64,000 nucleotides of DNA from Pyropia yezoensis (GCA_009829735.1 CM020618.1:13064568-13128567), one strand, 5' to 3'; shown: positions 51,482 to 61,757, numbered from the stretch's first letter. The notes: generated from the letters alone by a model not told the origin. Program-made: numbers and translations.

Positions 51482-53710
51482 TCACTCCTTCCGCCCGTAA
51501 GCACCCCCCTTGGCGCCTCCCCCTTCTGCCGCCGCCACCGCTGCCACTGCGTCCATGCGGGACGCGGCGGCTAGGCGGCGCGCAAACAGGTCGGTGAGGC
51601 CGTCCGTGGCTACCTCGACCGAGCCGACGCACCGTGCCGCGGGTGACGCCCCGGGCGACGAAGATGGCAACGGGTCACCGGCAGCGGGGGAGGACCACCC
51701 GAACCCCCCCGCGCTGGGCAGCCGCCGCGTTGGCGAGTCGAGCGGCGACGATGGGGAGCCGACGCGGCCGTCGGTGGCAGCGTCGCCGCCACCGCTGCCG
51801 CCACTTCCGCAGCCGCCGCCGCTGCCGCCGCCACTGTCGACGGCCGGGGTGGCCACCTTGAGCCGTGCCACGGCCTTGAGCCGCAGCGACGGCCGCCGGC
51901 GGAGGCCCCGCGGCGCGGTGGCCGGGTCCTCGTCGCCGGCCGCGGCGGCAGCAGCAGCACCCACGACAGCGGCAGCACCGATACTGGCGGCGGCAGCGGC
52001 GGGCGCCGCCGCCCCCCCCCCACTACTGCCCGTGGAAGCGGGTGCGCCTCCCACCGCCGCCGGCAGGAGCCCCTTGCCACCGCTGACGAGGCCCAAGAGT
52101 AACCGCCGCGACACGGGCGCCTTTTCCACCCCCCCCTCGGTCGCCGCCGCCGCCGCCGTCGCCGATGACGACGACAGTAACAGTGGCGCCTCTCCGCCCA
52201 GCCGGCCGCCACCACCGCCGCCGCCACCGCCGCCACCGCCGCCATCGCCATTGCCGTCGCCGCCGGCGAGAGCGGTGGTGCAGTCCGCGCGACGAAACGT
52301 GGCCGACGAGGCGTGGCTCACCAGCAGCCCGCCCGCAGCATCCCCCCCGGCCGCCCCACCACACAACGCAGCGGTGGGGGCGGCCGCCACAGCCGCGGCA
52401 CCACGCCGCGGTGCCCCCTCGGCGCACCAGGAGGTGGGGGCGGCCGCGGCGGCAGCGGCAGCCGGGGAGTCGGCTTCACCGTCTGGCTCACCCGCCGCCG
52501 CCGGTCGGGCATCGGCGGGTGCGTCGGCGTCGGTGCCCCCCCCCCCGCCACGCCCCACCACCGCCGACAGCCGCGCCGCCGCCGCCGCCGCGCGGTCGCC
52601 GCCCAAGGCCGCCCGCGGGGAGGGGGCAAACGGGCTGGGCTTGCGCCCTCCCCCCCCGGCCGCCGCCGACGCGACCGACCGGGGGCTGACAATCGCCTCC
52701 CAGGTGCGGGAGTGGAGGCTGGTGCTGCCGCCGCCACCGCCGCCGCCGCCACCGCCGCCGCCACCACCGCCGCCACCGCCACGGCGGCGGATGGGCGCCG
52801 CGAGGCGGGAGATGAGGGAGGGGCGGCTGCCCCACGCGGCGGCGCCCATCGAAGCGGGGGAGGTAGTGGCAAACGGGCTGCCGCCGGCGTCGGAGTGGTG
52901 TGCCGCCTCGCAGCTCGTCGGCGCTGACGTCTCTTCCATCGCACCGCCCAGCAGGGGTGGGGCTCGCGGGGAGCGCACCGCCGCCGCCACCTCCCCGAGC
53001 GTCCCCGCGCGGGGGGAGGAGCCCCCGCCCACCGAGTCTTCATCCTCAGCACCGTCACTTGCGCTGTCCACCCGCGCGCATGCGCGGACAAGGGAGGGGC
53101 TGTCCGGCGACTGTAGCTGCCGGGTATTCCCGCGGCCAGCCGATGCGCCGCCACCACCACCACCGCCGCCGCCACCGCCACCACCCCAGCCACCGCCGTC
53201 CCCGTCCCCGTCCCCGTCGGCGCTGTCGCCTGAGACGCGCCCCGCCGCAGCGGGGACGGCGGCAAACCCGCCAGACCCCTCCTCGTTGCTGCTCATCAGG
53301 CGCAGCAGCTGTGCGGGCCGCTCTGCAAACGAGCGCGATCCGTAGACGCGGTGAAAGCCGACGGGTGCTGCATCCTCTTCCTCTGCCCCGCCAGCGGTGA
53401 CGCCCGCAAAGTGCGAAAAGTTGAGCATCCGCCGCGCCGTCGGCCCCCGGATGGTGATGCTCACCGGCGCAGCGTCCAGCGTGGCGGCGCCCCCACCACC
53501 GCTGCCGTCGGCCGTGCCGTCGTCGTCCGAGGCGGCGCTGAGGTTGGCGGAAAAGCTCGACGCCATACTGTCTGCGGATGCACCGACGCCATCACCGCCC
53601 GCAGGGGGGAAAGCCGACGAGTTTGCTGCGAGCATATCCACGCCCTCCAGCCGCTCGAGCATCTGGTGTAGGTCGGGGACGCTCGTCGCCGCATTAGTGG
53701 CAGACGCCAT
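51482..53710 (-). CDS. Large Gly/Ala/Ser-rich protein of unknown function
   Basis: A 742-codon ORF from ATG 53710 to TGA 51482-51484, convergent with the HECT gene. The N-terminal ~145 residues look like real, non-repetitive sequence: a leucine-rich helix (DLHQMLERLEGVDMLAANS), then SITIRGPTARRMLNFSHFAG and GFHRVYGSRSFAERPAQLLRLMSS. The rest is low complexity with several poly-Gly runs, many Ala/Ser blocks and short basic or aromatic islands (SLISRLAAPIRRRG, LKAVARLKVATP). The last 30 residues return to a helical pattern (LTDLFARRLAAASRMDAVAA). I recognise no domain. A 611-codon Pro/Ala-rich ORF on the opposite strand overlaps it; the minus-strand reading is preferred for its non-repetitive ends and good start. 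Introns are possible. Confidence 0.55.
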   Translation of the reverse strand: MASATNAATSVPDLHQMLERLEGVDMLAANSSAFPPAGGDGVGASADSMASSFSANLSAASDDDGTADGSGGGGAATLDAAPVSITIRGPTARRMLNFSHFAGVTAGGAEEEDAAPVGFHRVYGSRSFAERPAQLLRLMSSNEEGSGGFAAVPAAAGRVSGDSADGDGDGDGGGWGGGGGGGGGGGGGASAGRGNTRQLQSPDSPSLVRACARVDSASDGAEDEDSVGGGSSPRAGTLGEVAAAVRSPRAPPLLGGAMEETSAPTSCEAAHHSDAGGSPFATTSPASMGAAAWGSRPSLISRLAAPIRRRGGGGGGGGGGGGGGGGGGSTSLHSRTWEAIVSPRSVASAAAGGGGRKPSPFAPSPRAALGGDRAAAAAARLSAVVGRGGGGGTDADAPADARPAAAGEPDGEADSPAAAAAAAAPTSWCAEGAPRRGAAAVAAAPTAALCGGAAGGDAAGGLLVSHASSATFRRADCTTALAGGDGNGDGGGGGGGGGGGGGRLGGEAPLLLSSSSATAAAAATEGGVEKAPVSRRLLLGLVSGGKGLLPAAVGGAPASTGSSGGGAAAPAAAAASIGAAAVVGAAAAAAAGDEDPATAPRGLRRRPSLRLKAVARLKVATPAVDSGGGSGGGCGSGGSGGGDAATDGRVGSPSSPLDSPTRRLPSAGGFGWSSPAAGDPLPSSSPGASPAARCVGSVEVATDGLTDLFARRLAAASRMDAVAAVAAAEGGGAKGGAYGRKE

Positions 53711-54767
53711 GGTGCCAGTGCCGCGCGCAACGAAGCCTTGGACGGGGCCTGCCGCCCAGATGCCCCCTCAGAGCCCGTTGTCAACAAACAGGGCAGCGGA
53801 GGCTCAGTGATAGACGTATAGGACGGTAGGGTGCAGAAACGAGGGAGAAGGGGCGGGGGGTGTGCAGGCGGATGTGGCGTGTCGCGGGTCCCACAGGACG
53901 AGGCGGCGGTAGGAGTCGTGTGGCGTAGCCCAAGGAGTTGAAGCAAGCTGCCGTACGCGACGCAAGGCCTGGGGACCACAACATAGGCCAAGGAGGGCAA
54001 TGGCGCCGCTGGCCGCAGCTGTCCAGCCAGCGCAGCCACCATTGTGGTCACCCCTCTACGACGACCAGAGTTGCAACAGGGGTAGGGGGTCGCCTGCCGG
54101 GGGCGACTGTCCCGTGACAATGTCCGCGGGGCTGGGAGGGGCTGCTGGGAGGGGGTGTTGGGAGGGGGGTGCCGGTGCCGGGGGGGGGGGGGGGGTGCCG
54201 GCGCCAGCCAATGGTGGGGTGACCACACGCTCGGCGACAGCAAGGGGTTTCTGCTAGCACGACCAGGCAGCTGAGCCAATTAGGGGAGAGAAAGACGCCA
54301 TCAGTCAGTCTCAGGGTGCAGGGATGCGCCGCGACCGCGGTGCTCATGCGTAGTGACGCGTCGGCCGGGCGCGTGTGCATGGACGGCAGGGAGGGATCAA
54401 TGGTTCAATGCATTCCAACAAGTCTGTACGATCATCACGAATTGGACGTTGTAATGAACTTGGGGCTAATTAAGTCTAGTGTAACGAATATTACAGCGAA
54501 CATTGTCAATTTTAAAATTTTGTTTCGTGTTTAATCAGCCACAGAGAGATTCGGCTTGGGCCTGTTTCCCGCCGGCGCGCCTACGACTCGATCCGAAGGC
54601 ACTTAACACCTGTCACCGTCACTTGCACCGCGGCGTGTGACGAGGGTCGCGATCCTGCCCCGGTGATGGGCGCCTCCCCGCCCGCCATGCGCCCTTGATC
54701 TTCTCCCAGCTGCCTTAATCGCTGCCTCGTATCCTGCCCCCCGCTTCTATAGCGCTTTCCCGTGGAG
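53711..54767. other. Shared upstream region of the Gly-rich protein gene and ORC4
   Basis: Divergent intergenic region and probable promoters of both genes. It contains a G-run of 16 at 54180-54195 and an unusually AT-rich stretch at 54430-54535 in otherwise GC-rich DNA. No gene was found. Confidence 0.55.
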
Positions 54768-56426
54768 ATGGCCCCCCCCGCCGACGCCGCCTTCCTAGAC
54801 CTGCTCGTTGACACGGCTCGACAGCGACTGCGGGCCCCCCCTCCCGACGTCGCTCTACCATCCAACCTTGAATCTACAGTGACAGACATTACTTCCACCC
54901 TCCGCAAGGTCCTTGATGGCGTCCGCGAAGCCACCTCCTTCCTCATTGTCGGTCCACCCGGGGGAGGCAAAGCGCTGGTACTGACGCGCGTCCTCGCCGC
55001 GTTGGCCACCCCTACCCTTGCCCTACCGACCTCCCCGCCAGTTCCGCAAGTTGCCGTCGTGCGTCTGAGCGGGGGCCACACTGGCGATGACAAGGCCACC
55101 CTCCGGGAGGTGACGGCACAGCTGGGCCTCGCGGCCGCCGCCGTGTCCGTGGACGCTACCGACGCGGACGGCATTGCCGCCGCCGCTGACGCGGCTGCTG
55201 TGGGTGCTGGCGGTGGTGGCACCGGCGCCAGCGCCTGGTCGGTGCTGGCGGCCATGGACACCCACCTGCGGGTATTGTCGGCGGCCAGCACGGGCGTGCT
55301 GTTTGTGCTGGAAGAGTTTGACACGTTTGCTGCCGCCGCCGCCGGCGACGGCGCCACCAGCCTGCTGTACACGTTGTTGAATGTGGTGGGCTCTGGGGGA
55401 GTCCGCGCCGCGCTCCTCGGCACCACGGCCCATGTGGCGCCCACAGATGGGCTGGAGAAGCGGGTGCGGTCACGGTTTGCCCACCGGCAGCTAGTGCTCA
55501 AGGGGGGGGGGGTGGAGGACAAACTTGCTTTCTTCCACCGCGCGCTCACGCTGCCGCGGTCGCTGGCCGGGGAGGGGGGAGGGAGCGGCGGGGACGCCCG
55601 TGCCCCCGCCGCAGCGGGCGCGGCCGCCGCCACTGCCGCCCCGACGACGGCGCAGGTGCTGGCCGCTTGGAATGAAGACGTGAAGTTGTTTCGCGACCAC
55701 CCTGTCACCAAGTCGGCCATACAGCGGTACCTGCGCCGCGCCGCGGCGACGGGCCCCCTGCTTGCTGCCGCCTGCCGCACGGTTGGGTCGGTCGGCATCT
55801 CTGCCTCCCACTTGGAGCCCGCCATTTTTGCAGCCGAGGTGCGCCGCGAGTGGTCCGGCGGTGACCCCATCGGTCCGCCCGGCGAGGCCGCCGCCCCAGA
55901 CTGGTTTCCTGCCACTGACGGCTTGACGCGGCTGCGGGTGGCGAGCCTCCCACCCGCCGAGGCAGGCCTACTGGTGGTTGCGTACAAGCTCGCGCGCGCT
56001 GCTGCCATTGCTGCAGCCGCCGCCGACGGCATGCCCACCGACGCGGACGCGGACGCGCCTGGCGGACCTGTTTCGCGGTCGGCCGTCCTCCGCACCTACC
56101 ACCGCCTGTACGAGCAGGGCGGGGGAGGTCGTGGTGGGGGGATGTTGCTGGAGGAGGGGGGGCGGCGGGGCACCCGTCTAGGCGCCGAGGCCGTGGACGC
56201 GGCTCTTCAACGACTTATCGACGCGGAGATACTGGTGGAGGTGGCGGCGGAGGGTCATGTAGGTGGTGCGGCAGGCGAAGAACAGAAGGATGAGCTGGGA
56301 GAGGAAGGAGAGGATGGCCACGCCCTTGCGCTGGCAGTGGACCCGGCTGTGGTGGATGCAGAATTGCGGCGGCACGAAGGAGTTCCGACTGTGATAGCCA
56401 AATGGGGGTCGAGCTGGCTTGAGTGA
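54768..56426 (+). CDS. ORC4: Origin recognition complex subunit 4
   Basis: AAA+ subunit of the nuclear origin recognition complex that marks replication origins and loads MCM. 552 codons from ATG 54768; an upstream in-frame GTG at 54762 is not a better start. The Walker A region reads IVGPPGGGKALV (residues ~64-75), with Ala where a Ser or Thr normally follows the Lys. Walker B is LFVLEEFDTFA (~185). The sensor and arginine-finger block reads GLEKRVRSRFAHRQL (~235), a signature of ORC4. VLAAWNEDVKLFRDHP matches the family's lid region, and a winged-helix domain fills the C-terminal third (PPAEAGLLVVAYKLARAA, VSRSAVLRTYHRLYEQ, ALQRLIDAEILVEV). Ala/Gly-rich insertions (residues ~125-150 and ~275-300) make it longer than usual. 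No introns are needed. Confidence 0.93.
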   Translation: MAPPADAAFLDLLVDTARQRLRAPPPDVALPSNLESTVTDITSTLRKVLDGVREATSFLIVGPPGGGKALVLTRVLAALATPTLALPTSPPVPQVAVVRLSGGHTGDDKATLREVTAQLGLAAAAVSVDATDADGIAAAADAAAVGAGGGGTGASAWSVLAAMDTHLRVLSAASTGVLFVLEEFDTFAAAAAGDGATSLLYTLLNVVGSGGVRAALLGTTAHVAPTDGLEKRVRSRFAHRQLVLKGGGVEDKLAFFHRALTLPRSLAGEGGGSGGDARAPAAAGAAAATAAPTTAQVLAAWNEDVKLFRDHPVTKSAIQRYLRRAAATGPLLAAACRTVGSVGISASHLEPAIFAAEVRREWSGGDPIGPPGEAAAPDWFPATDGLTRLRVASLPPAEAGLLVVAYKLARAAAIAAAAADGMPTDADADAPGGPVSRSAVLRTYHRLYEQGGGGRGGGMLLEEGGRRGTRLGAEAVDAALQRLIDAEILVEVAAEGHVGGAAGEEQKDELGEEGEDGHALALAVDPAVVDAELRRHEGVPTVIAKWGSSWLE

Positions 56427-56870
56427 GGTGTGGGATGGGGAAGGAGGGTGGGCAATGGTGGCAAGCAGGCGCGCTGGACACCTTCGGACCTGAACATAGA
56501 AGACTGAGTCCAGAGGAAGACAAAAGGGTCTACGTTGGCGGGGGGGGGGGGTGCCGCCACCCCAGCAGCGGATTGGACGAAGGAGTGCAGCGCAGAGGAA
56601 GCGCACCCCTCGGCTCCCCTGCGCCCGACCCAGACGCGCGAGCACCACCCCGTCCCTCGCGTGAGGGCCAGGCAAAGAGTAGTGAATGAACAAGAAACCA
56701 ACATGTAAAAGGAAAAGCACGCGACTAGCCCGCACTTCGTAGCACCCAGCCGAGCCCCCTCCATTCGCTACCCAGCTCCCGCCAACCCACCCATCCCACC
56801 CGCCACAACCCTCCTCCACAGCACCACACTACACCACACCAGGCACGACACACACACTGCCTGCACAGGC
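56427..56870. other. 3' intergenic region between convergent ORC4 and sulfolipid synthase genes
   Basis: 444 bp holding both 3' untranslated regions. There is a G-run near 56540-56550 and a C/A-rich stretch at 56780-56860. No gene was found. Confidence 0.6.
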
Positions 56871-58451
56871 CTAGGACGACAGGGACTGCTCTTGCAACAC
56901 CTCCCGAAGCTTGCGGAGGGTGGCCTCGTCGCCCTTGGCCAGCGCCTGGAGCATCCCCTCCGTATCGCCCGCGGCGCCCACCCCCGCTACACCATCAGCC
57001 GCCGCGCCGCCCGCCCCCGCGGCCACGCACTCCCGCCGGCGGCTGCTGTTCCAAAACGACACGGGCAGGATCTTGCCCCTATCCACCCGCCCCTTGTACT
57101 TGCCAGCAATGCCCACCACCTCGTCCAGCAGCCCCGCCTCGAGGGTGACCGGGTCGTAGCCGAGGGAGCGGAACTTGGCGTTGGCCACTTCCAGCTCATT
57201 CTCCGCCGCCTCGTTGCGCGGGTTGGCAATATTGGCCACCTTGACGCCCGTTTTGGCCGCCACCAGCGCCGCCAGGTCCCGAACCCGGTGCGTTTCAGCC
57301 ACCTGGTTAAAGATCTCGACCGGCGCCCCTGCCTCGGGCGGGTTCCCAATCGCCAACGCGACGCACTTGGCCGTGTCAGAGATGTGAATAAAGGCACGCG
57401 TCTGCCCTCCCGTCCCGTAAACAGTCAGTGGGATGTCGAGGGCGGCCTGGACCAAGAACCGGTTCAGCACGGTCCCATAGTCGCCGTCGTAATCAAACCG
57501 GTTGATGAGGCGCTCGTCCCGACCAGTGGCGGCGGTGTTGGTCCCCCACACAATCCCCTGGTGCAAGTCCGTGACCCGCAGGCCATCGTTGCGGCTGTAA
57601 AACTGGAAGAGCAGCGCGTCCAGACACTTGGTAGCGTGGTACACTGACCCGGGGTAGGCGGGGTGAAGGATCTTGGACGGCCGCCCGCCGGGTAGCAGGA
57701 CGTCAATGTAGCCCTCAGGGATCTCACCCCCCGACGTGCCATAGCCGTACACGCCCATGGTCCCCAGATGCACAACGTGAGTGTGGGCAGCCAGACCCGA
57801 CTCCACCACCGCCGCCAGCAGGTTGTGGGTGCCGCCCACATTGTTGTCCACGGTGTACCGCTTCTCCCGCGCGCCCTTCATTGAGTAGGGCGCCGCCCGC
57901 TGCTCGGCAAAGTGGACAATCGCGTCAGGGCGCTCGGCGGCCAAGAGTGCCGCCAGCAGGTCATAGTCACGTGCCACATCCAGCCGCACAAACCGGATTT
58001 CCCGGCCCGACACGTCCCCCCACACCCGCACCCGCTCGTTCATCGACGCGATGGGCGTCAGTGAGGCGCACTCGAGCTCCAGATCAATCTTGCGGCGCGA
58101 CAGGTTGTCCACAATGATCACGTCGTGGCCCGCCTCTGACAGGTGGAGCGCCGTCGGCCAGCCGCAAAAGCCGTCGCCGCCCAGTACCAGGACGGTCTTG
58201 CGGCCGGGTTCTGACGGCGACGGCGCCGTCGCGGCGGGTGCTGTCCCGTTGGTCATCGGCGTCGCCGCCGCCGCCGCGTCCATCCGCACCCCCATCGGCC
58301 GGCGGCGGCGGCCAGCGCTGGCGGGGGGTGACGCAGCCGCCGCGGCGGGCCGACTCGCGGCGCCCGTCACCCACGCCTTGGCCGCCACCCCAGGTGACGA
58401 TGGAGATCCCGCTACCCGCCACCCGGCGGGCGCCGCCACAAAGGCCGCCAT
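56871..58451 (-). CDS. SQD1: UDP-sulfoquinovose synthase, plastid-targeted
   Basis: Converts UDP-glucose and sulfite to UDP-sulfoquinovose, the head-group donor for the plastid sulfolipid SQDG. It is an NAD-dependent enzyme of the extended short-chain dehydrogenase family. I start at ATG 58451 (MAAFVAAPAGWRVAG), giving 526 residues; an upstream extension of the frame is open but Pro/Cys-rich and unlike the family. Residues 1-84 are Ala/Ser/Arg-rich with few acids, as expected for a plastid transit peptide. The Rossmann fold begins at VLVLGGDGFCGWPTALHLS (~87). Catalytic elements are the Thr in HLGTMGVYGYG and the Tyr/Lys pair in YHATK. DLHQGIVWGTNT and RFDYDGDYGTVLNRFL are SQD1 signatures. 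After the usual end of the domain there is an unusual ~60-residue tail: a Gly/Ala linker and a helical segment (LQALAKGDEATLRKLREVLQEQ). Confidence 0.95.
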   Translation of the reverse strand: MAAFVAAPAGWRVAGSPSSPGVAAKAWVTGAASRPAAAAASPPASAGRRRRPMGVRMDAAAAATPMTNGTAPAATAPSPSEPGRKTVLVLGGDGFCGWPTALHLSEAGHDVIIVDNLSRRKIDLELECASLTPIASMNERVRVWGDVSGREIRFVRLDVARDYDLLAALLAAERPDAIVHFAEQRAAPYSMKGAREKRYTVDNNVGGTHNLLAAVVESGLAAHTHVVHLGTMGVYGYGTSGGEIPEGYIDVLLPGGRPSKILHPAYPGSVYHATKCLDALLFQFYSRNDGLRVTDLHQGIVWGTNTAATGRDERLINRFDYDGDYGTVLNRFLVQAALDIPLTVYGTGGQTRAFIHISDTAKCVALAIGNPPEAGAPVEIFNQVAETHRVRDLAALVAAKTGVKVANIANPRNEAAENELEVANAKFRSLGYDPVTLEAGLLDEVVGIAGKYKGRVDRGKILPVSFWNSSRRRECVAAGAGGAAADGVAGVGAAGDTEGMLQALAKGDEATLRKLREVLQEQSLSS

Positions 58452-59010
58452 AGCCGCCGCAACCCGGGGGGAGCGGCCGCGCGCAAACAGAGCGGGGCTC
58501 ACCAAACAGCAGCAGCAGGGGGAAAAACAACAAAAAGAAACCCACGGCAAGAGCGCGTCTCGAAACAGTAGCAAGAAGAGGGGAGCGGGTGGTGGGGGGG
58601 GGGACGAAAAGTGGGGACGCAAGGGAGGGACGAGGAAGGGAGGAGCAGACGCGCCCGAGTAACGTGTCGACCCGGAGAGGGCCGCGCCGCAGCGCAGCGG
58701 GGTGACAGCTGAGACGGCAGCCGGTGCACGCGGGTGCGGCCGCGAGGTTGTGCCCGCGGGCGCATTCGCGCAGGTGCAAAAGGCGCGGAGGTCCCCCCAT
58801 CCGCAGCTCAAATCTCATTCGCTCTCGACCCCGACCCACCCGCACCCATCCGCGCCCCCCCCCACCCCCCCACGCCCAAGGCGAGAGATGGATTCACTGT
58901 AAGAAGAATCTTTCATGCAGGCGGATCGCGACGAGGAGCCTCTCTTGTAGAGGGTGGTGCGCAGCCGCCACTTCACTTCGGTGACCACGGCAGCCGCCGC
59001 ATCACCCCAC

Positions 59011-59073
59011 CCACCGCCACCGCCACAACCACCGCCACCGCCACAACCACCGCCACCGCCACAACCACCGCCA
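59011..59073. repeat. 18-bp minisatellite, about 3.5 copies
   Basis: Unit CCACCGCCACCGCCACAA repeated three times perfectly plus a partial copy. Confidence 0.85.
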
Positions 59074-59334
59074 ACGCTGGCACCGCTGCATACCGCGACC
59101 GCCACACACCGCTATCGCCGCCCCATTCAGCCATCTTGTCTTGGGATATTTCTGTGCGGCCGCTGGGCGTGGTGGTGACAGGCGGATTGGGGAAGTCGAG
59201 GCTATGGGCGGGTGGGGTTGGGTCAGCGGATAGCTGTGATGCCACGTACAGACGCTAGCTTGTTGCTGGGGTGTCCGCCGGACGCAAAGGTCCCTCTCTT
59301 CTCTCCGGCAAAGAGAATACGTGTTTCATTTTTT

Positions 59335-59465
59335 GCAGAGTTGCCTCCTCCCCCTTCTGGTAGAGTTGCCTGCCCTCCCCTTTGGCAGGGTTGCCTGCCT
59401 CTCTCTTTGGCAGAGTTGCCTGCCCTCCCCCTTGGCAGAGTTGCACCATCCCCCGTTTGGCACAG
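59335..59465. repeat. Imperfect tandem repeat, ~26-bp unit, five copies
   Basis: Each copy has a GCAGAGTTGCCTGCC-like core followed by a C-rich stretch and a TTTGG or CTTGG link. Copies diverge by several bases. Confidence 0.8.
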
Positions 59466-59620
59466 TCGCTCTAGATCGCTCCATGCCTCCACACGGCGGC
59501 CCGCACTCACATGACGGCGACACTGTTCCCCCAGCCACCGCCCAGCCTCAAGAGAGATACTGGTGAGAAAGGACGCGAGGGCGACCGTCCCCCCCCCCCC
59601 TCCCTCCTCCCTTCCCCTTG

Positions 59621-60971
59621 TTAAAAGGGCATGGGCGACGCGCGGCTGTGGCGTGACGATGCCGACGACGCAGTCGACGCGTGACGGGCAATGCGCCCCG
59701 CCGCCCCGCCCCGAGTGGGTGTCGCGGAGAGTGACGTGGACGCGGGCACCGCGTCGAGGGCCCCCCCCGTCCACCACTCGGGGGGGGGCAGCCTCAGTGT
59801 CTTGCGCGCCGCCACCCGGTGGGGCGCGTACCAGTTGCCGCCCAGGGCGGTGACGCGGCCCATGTCCTCTCTACGCGCGGCCTGGTCGGCCGTCGACAAG
59901 GAGGAGGTGCCGCCCCCGCCTCCTCCTCCGCCGCCGCCACCGGCGCTGCCGTGGCCCGCCGCCAGTGCCGCCTCCCCCCGCGCCTCCTCCTCCCGGGCTA
60001 GCTCATCAAACGCAGTGTGCCCCGCCACCGCGACCGTGTACTCGGACCGCACCACCCCCGCCGGGTCGTAGACGCGGACCAGCCCGAGGCTCCGGCGGCC
60101 CGCCCCCTGCGGCGGCGGCGCCAGGTGCCCCGACGGCATCTGCAGGCGCTCCCGCACGAGCGCGTCCACCGGCGGGCGGGGCACGTCCGCCACCGCGGCG
60201 AGCGCCGCAAACCGCAGCCGCGCCGCCTCCCCCGGGGGGAGGGACGAGTAGAAGACCGCCACCGCCTTGTCAATGCGGCTCGCCTCCTCCCGCAGCCGCA
60301 CGTCCCGGAGGAGGGCGGAGAGGGCAGACAGTTTGGTGGCGGGCAGCGCCACCACCGCCGCCCCCGCGGGGGTGGCGCGGAGGAGCTGCGAGCAGAGACC
60401 CGCAACGACGACGCGGAAGAGGCGCTCGTGACTGGGGCCGTCCAGCCGTACCGACGGATGGGTGAGGGTGGCGCGGAGCCACGCGCGGAGGGCGCTCGAC
60501 GGGAGGGGCGGCTGGAGGCGGAACATGGACTCGGCAAGGGCAGACTCAAAGACGTTTTGGAACATGTCTTCAAAGACTGACTCGCGGGGTGGGGTGGGAG
60601 GGGGGAGGCGGGACAGGGGGGAGCGACGCAAGGCAATGAAGCCGTGCGGAGAGCATTAGGGAAGAGGAGCAAGCACAGGGGAAAAGAAAACACCGGCTGT
60701 CAGGAGACGCACGCCACCAGCAAGCAGACGGCACAAGCAGTGCCACAGAGAGGTTCCTAAGCGTCACCAACACGTTCCTCCCACGCCGTGCATGTCATTG
60801 ACCGCAGTAGCCCCGCCGTGGCCACACCCCGCCCAACGTACTGGTATCACACTTGGCCACGGGCACCGCGTCGGGCCCGGTGATCTCTTGCCGCAGCCGC
60901 GCGTGCATGGCAAAGAGGGCGTCGGCGCCAAGGAGCACCAGCTGCAGCGGCACCGTCAGCGTGGACGCCAT
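59621..60971 (-). CDS. Uncharacterised protein, probable two-exon gene
   Basis: The large exon (60576-59621) encodes about 317 residues starting FEDMFQNVFESALAESMFRLQ. It continues through helical blocks (SALRAWLRATLTHPSVRL, ERLFRVVVAGLCSQLLRA, SALSALLRDVRLREEASRIDKAVAVFYSSLP), a poly-Gly run and a C-terminal stretch GGNWYAPHRVAARKTLRLPPPEWW. I infer a first exon 60971-60851 (MASTLTVPLQLVLLGADALF, a hydrophobic start) joined over intron 60577-60850. The phase matches (one base + two) and the total is exactly 359 codons with the stop. The alternative is a single-exon ORF starting upstream of 60576. I do not recognise the family. The hydrophobic N-terminus could be a signal or membrane anchor. 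The gene lies in the same orientation as its neighbours on both sides. Confidence 0.5.
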
Positions 60972-61757
60972 GGCGGCCCTGCAGCGGCCCGGCCCACGGG
61001 AGAGTGGCAAGAGAGGAGCCGGGAGGGGGGGCGGGAGGGGCGGGGGGAAGGGGTTGGGGGAGGGAGGAGGAGAACGGAGGTGGCTCCGCGACAGGCACTG
61101 CCGCCCGCGTCCCGGGCACTGCTCGTACTCGCTTCCCACCTCTGGTCTGTAAACAGCGCGCACGGGGTGCCGCATGCCCCAGGTGAGGGAGGGGGGGACC
61201 GTCACCGCGGTACCCCCCCTCCCCCCCCCCCCCCCCCCCCGACTCTCCCAGTGGCGCATGCACCGGCTGTGGTGGCGGCGGTCTGTCGCGGCCGACAGGC
61301 GCTGTCAAGGTCAACGGCATGGCGGCCAGGCCCACGGACTGCAGCAGCTGCTCTGGGTCTGGTATTGCTTCTTGTATGCCGAGGCTTCCCCTCACTGCTG
61401 GCCAGCGGCGCCGCTGCCGCGGCAGGAGTCGGCAAGGGAGATCCCGCCAGGGGCTCACCCCCGCCTGTGCAGCCCGTCAAGCGCTCACCCCGGCGGCAGC
61501 CTGGCAACCACGACCGCGGCTGGCCAATTTATTTCGCCCCCTTCTCCCCCACCTGCCAGCGGGTCGGGGTTCCACGAGATATCTCCGAGGCGGGACGGCG
61601 TGGGCGGATGGAGCAGACGGGTGGACACTGTGCCGGGGACGGTCTGACAGGAAATGTGTGAGCCTTTGTGCGCACGTGGCTGATTACATGATGTATCCCC
61701 CCCATCCCTCTCCCTCCTCTACTGAGCAGTCGTTCGCCCCAAGGTCGCCCCACGGTG
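60972..61757. other. Intergenic region between two minus-strand genes
   Basis: Holds the probable promoter of the uncharacterised gene and the 3' region of riboflavin synthase. It includes a C-run (61213-61219, then 20 C at 61221-61240). Open frames here are Pro/Ala-rich and unconvincing. Confidence 0.55.

Larger units (their letters stand above)
58452..59620. other. Upstream region of the sulfolipid synthase gene
   Basis: Probable 5' leader and promoter of the minus-strand SQD1 gene and the 3' region of the next minus-strand gene. It contains an 18-bp minisatellite (59011-59073) and a ~26-bp imperfect tandem repeat (59335-59465). No supported gene. Confidence 0.55.

Noticed and set aside
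58452..58811. N-terminal extension of the UDP-sulfoquinovose synthase frame by 120 codons
   Set aside because: Pro/Cys-rich and unlike transit peptides; ATG 58451 gives a normal transit peptide and length.
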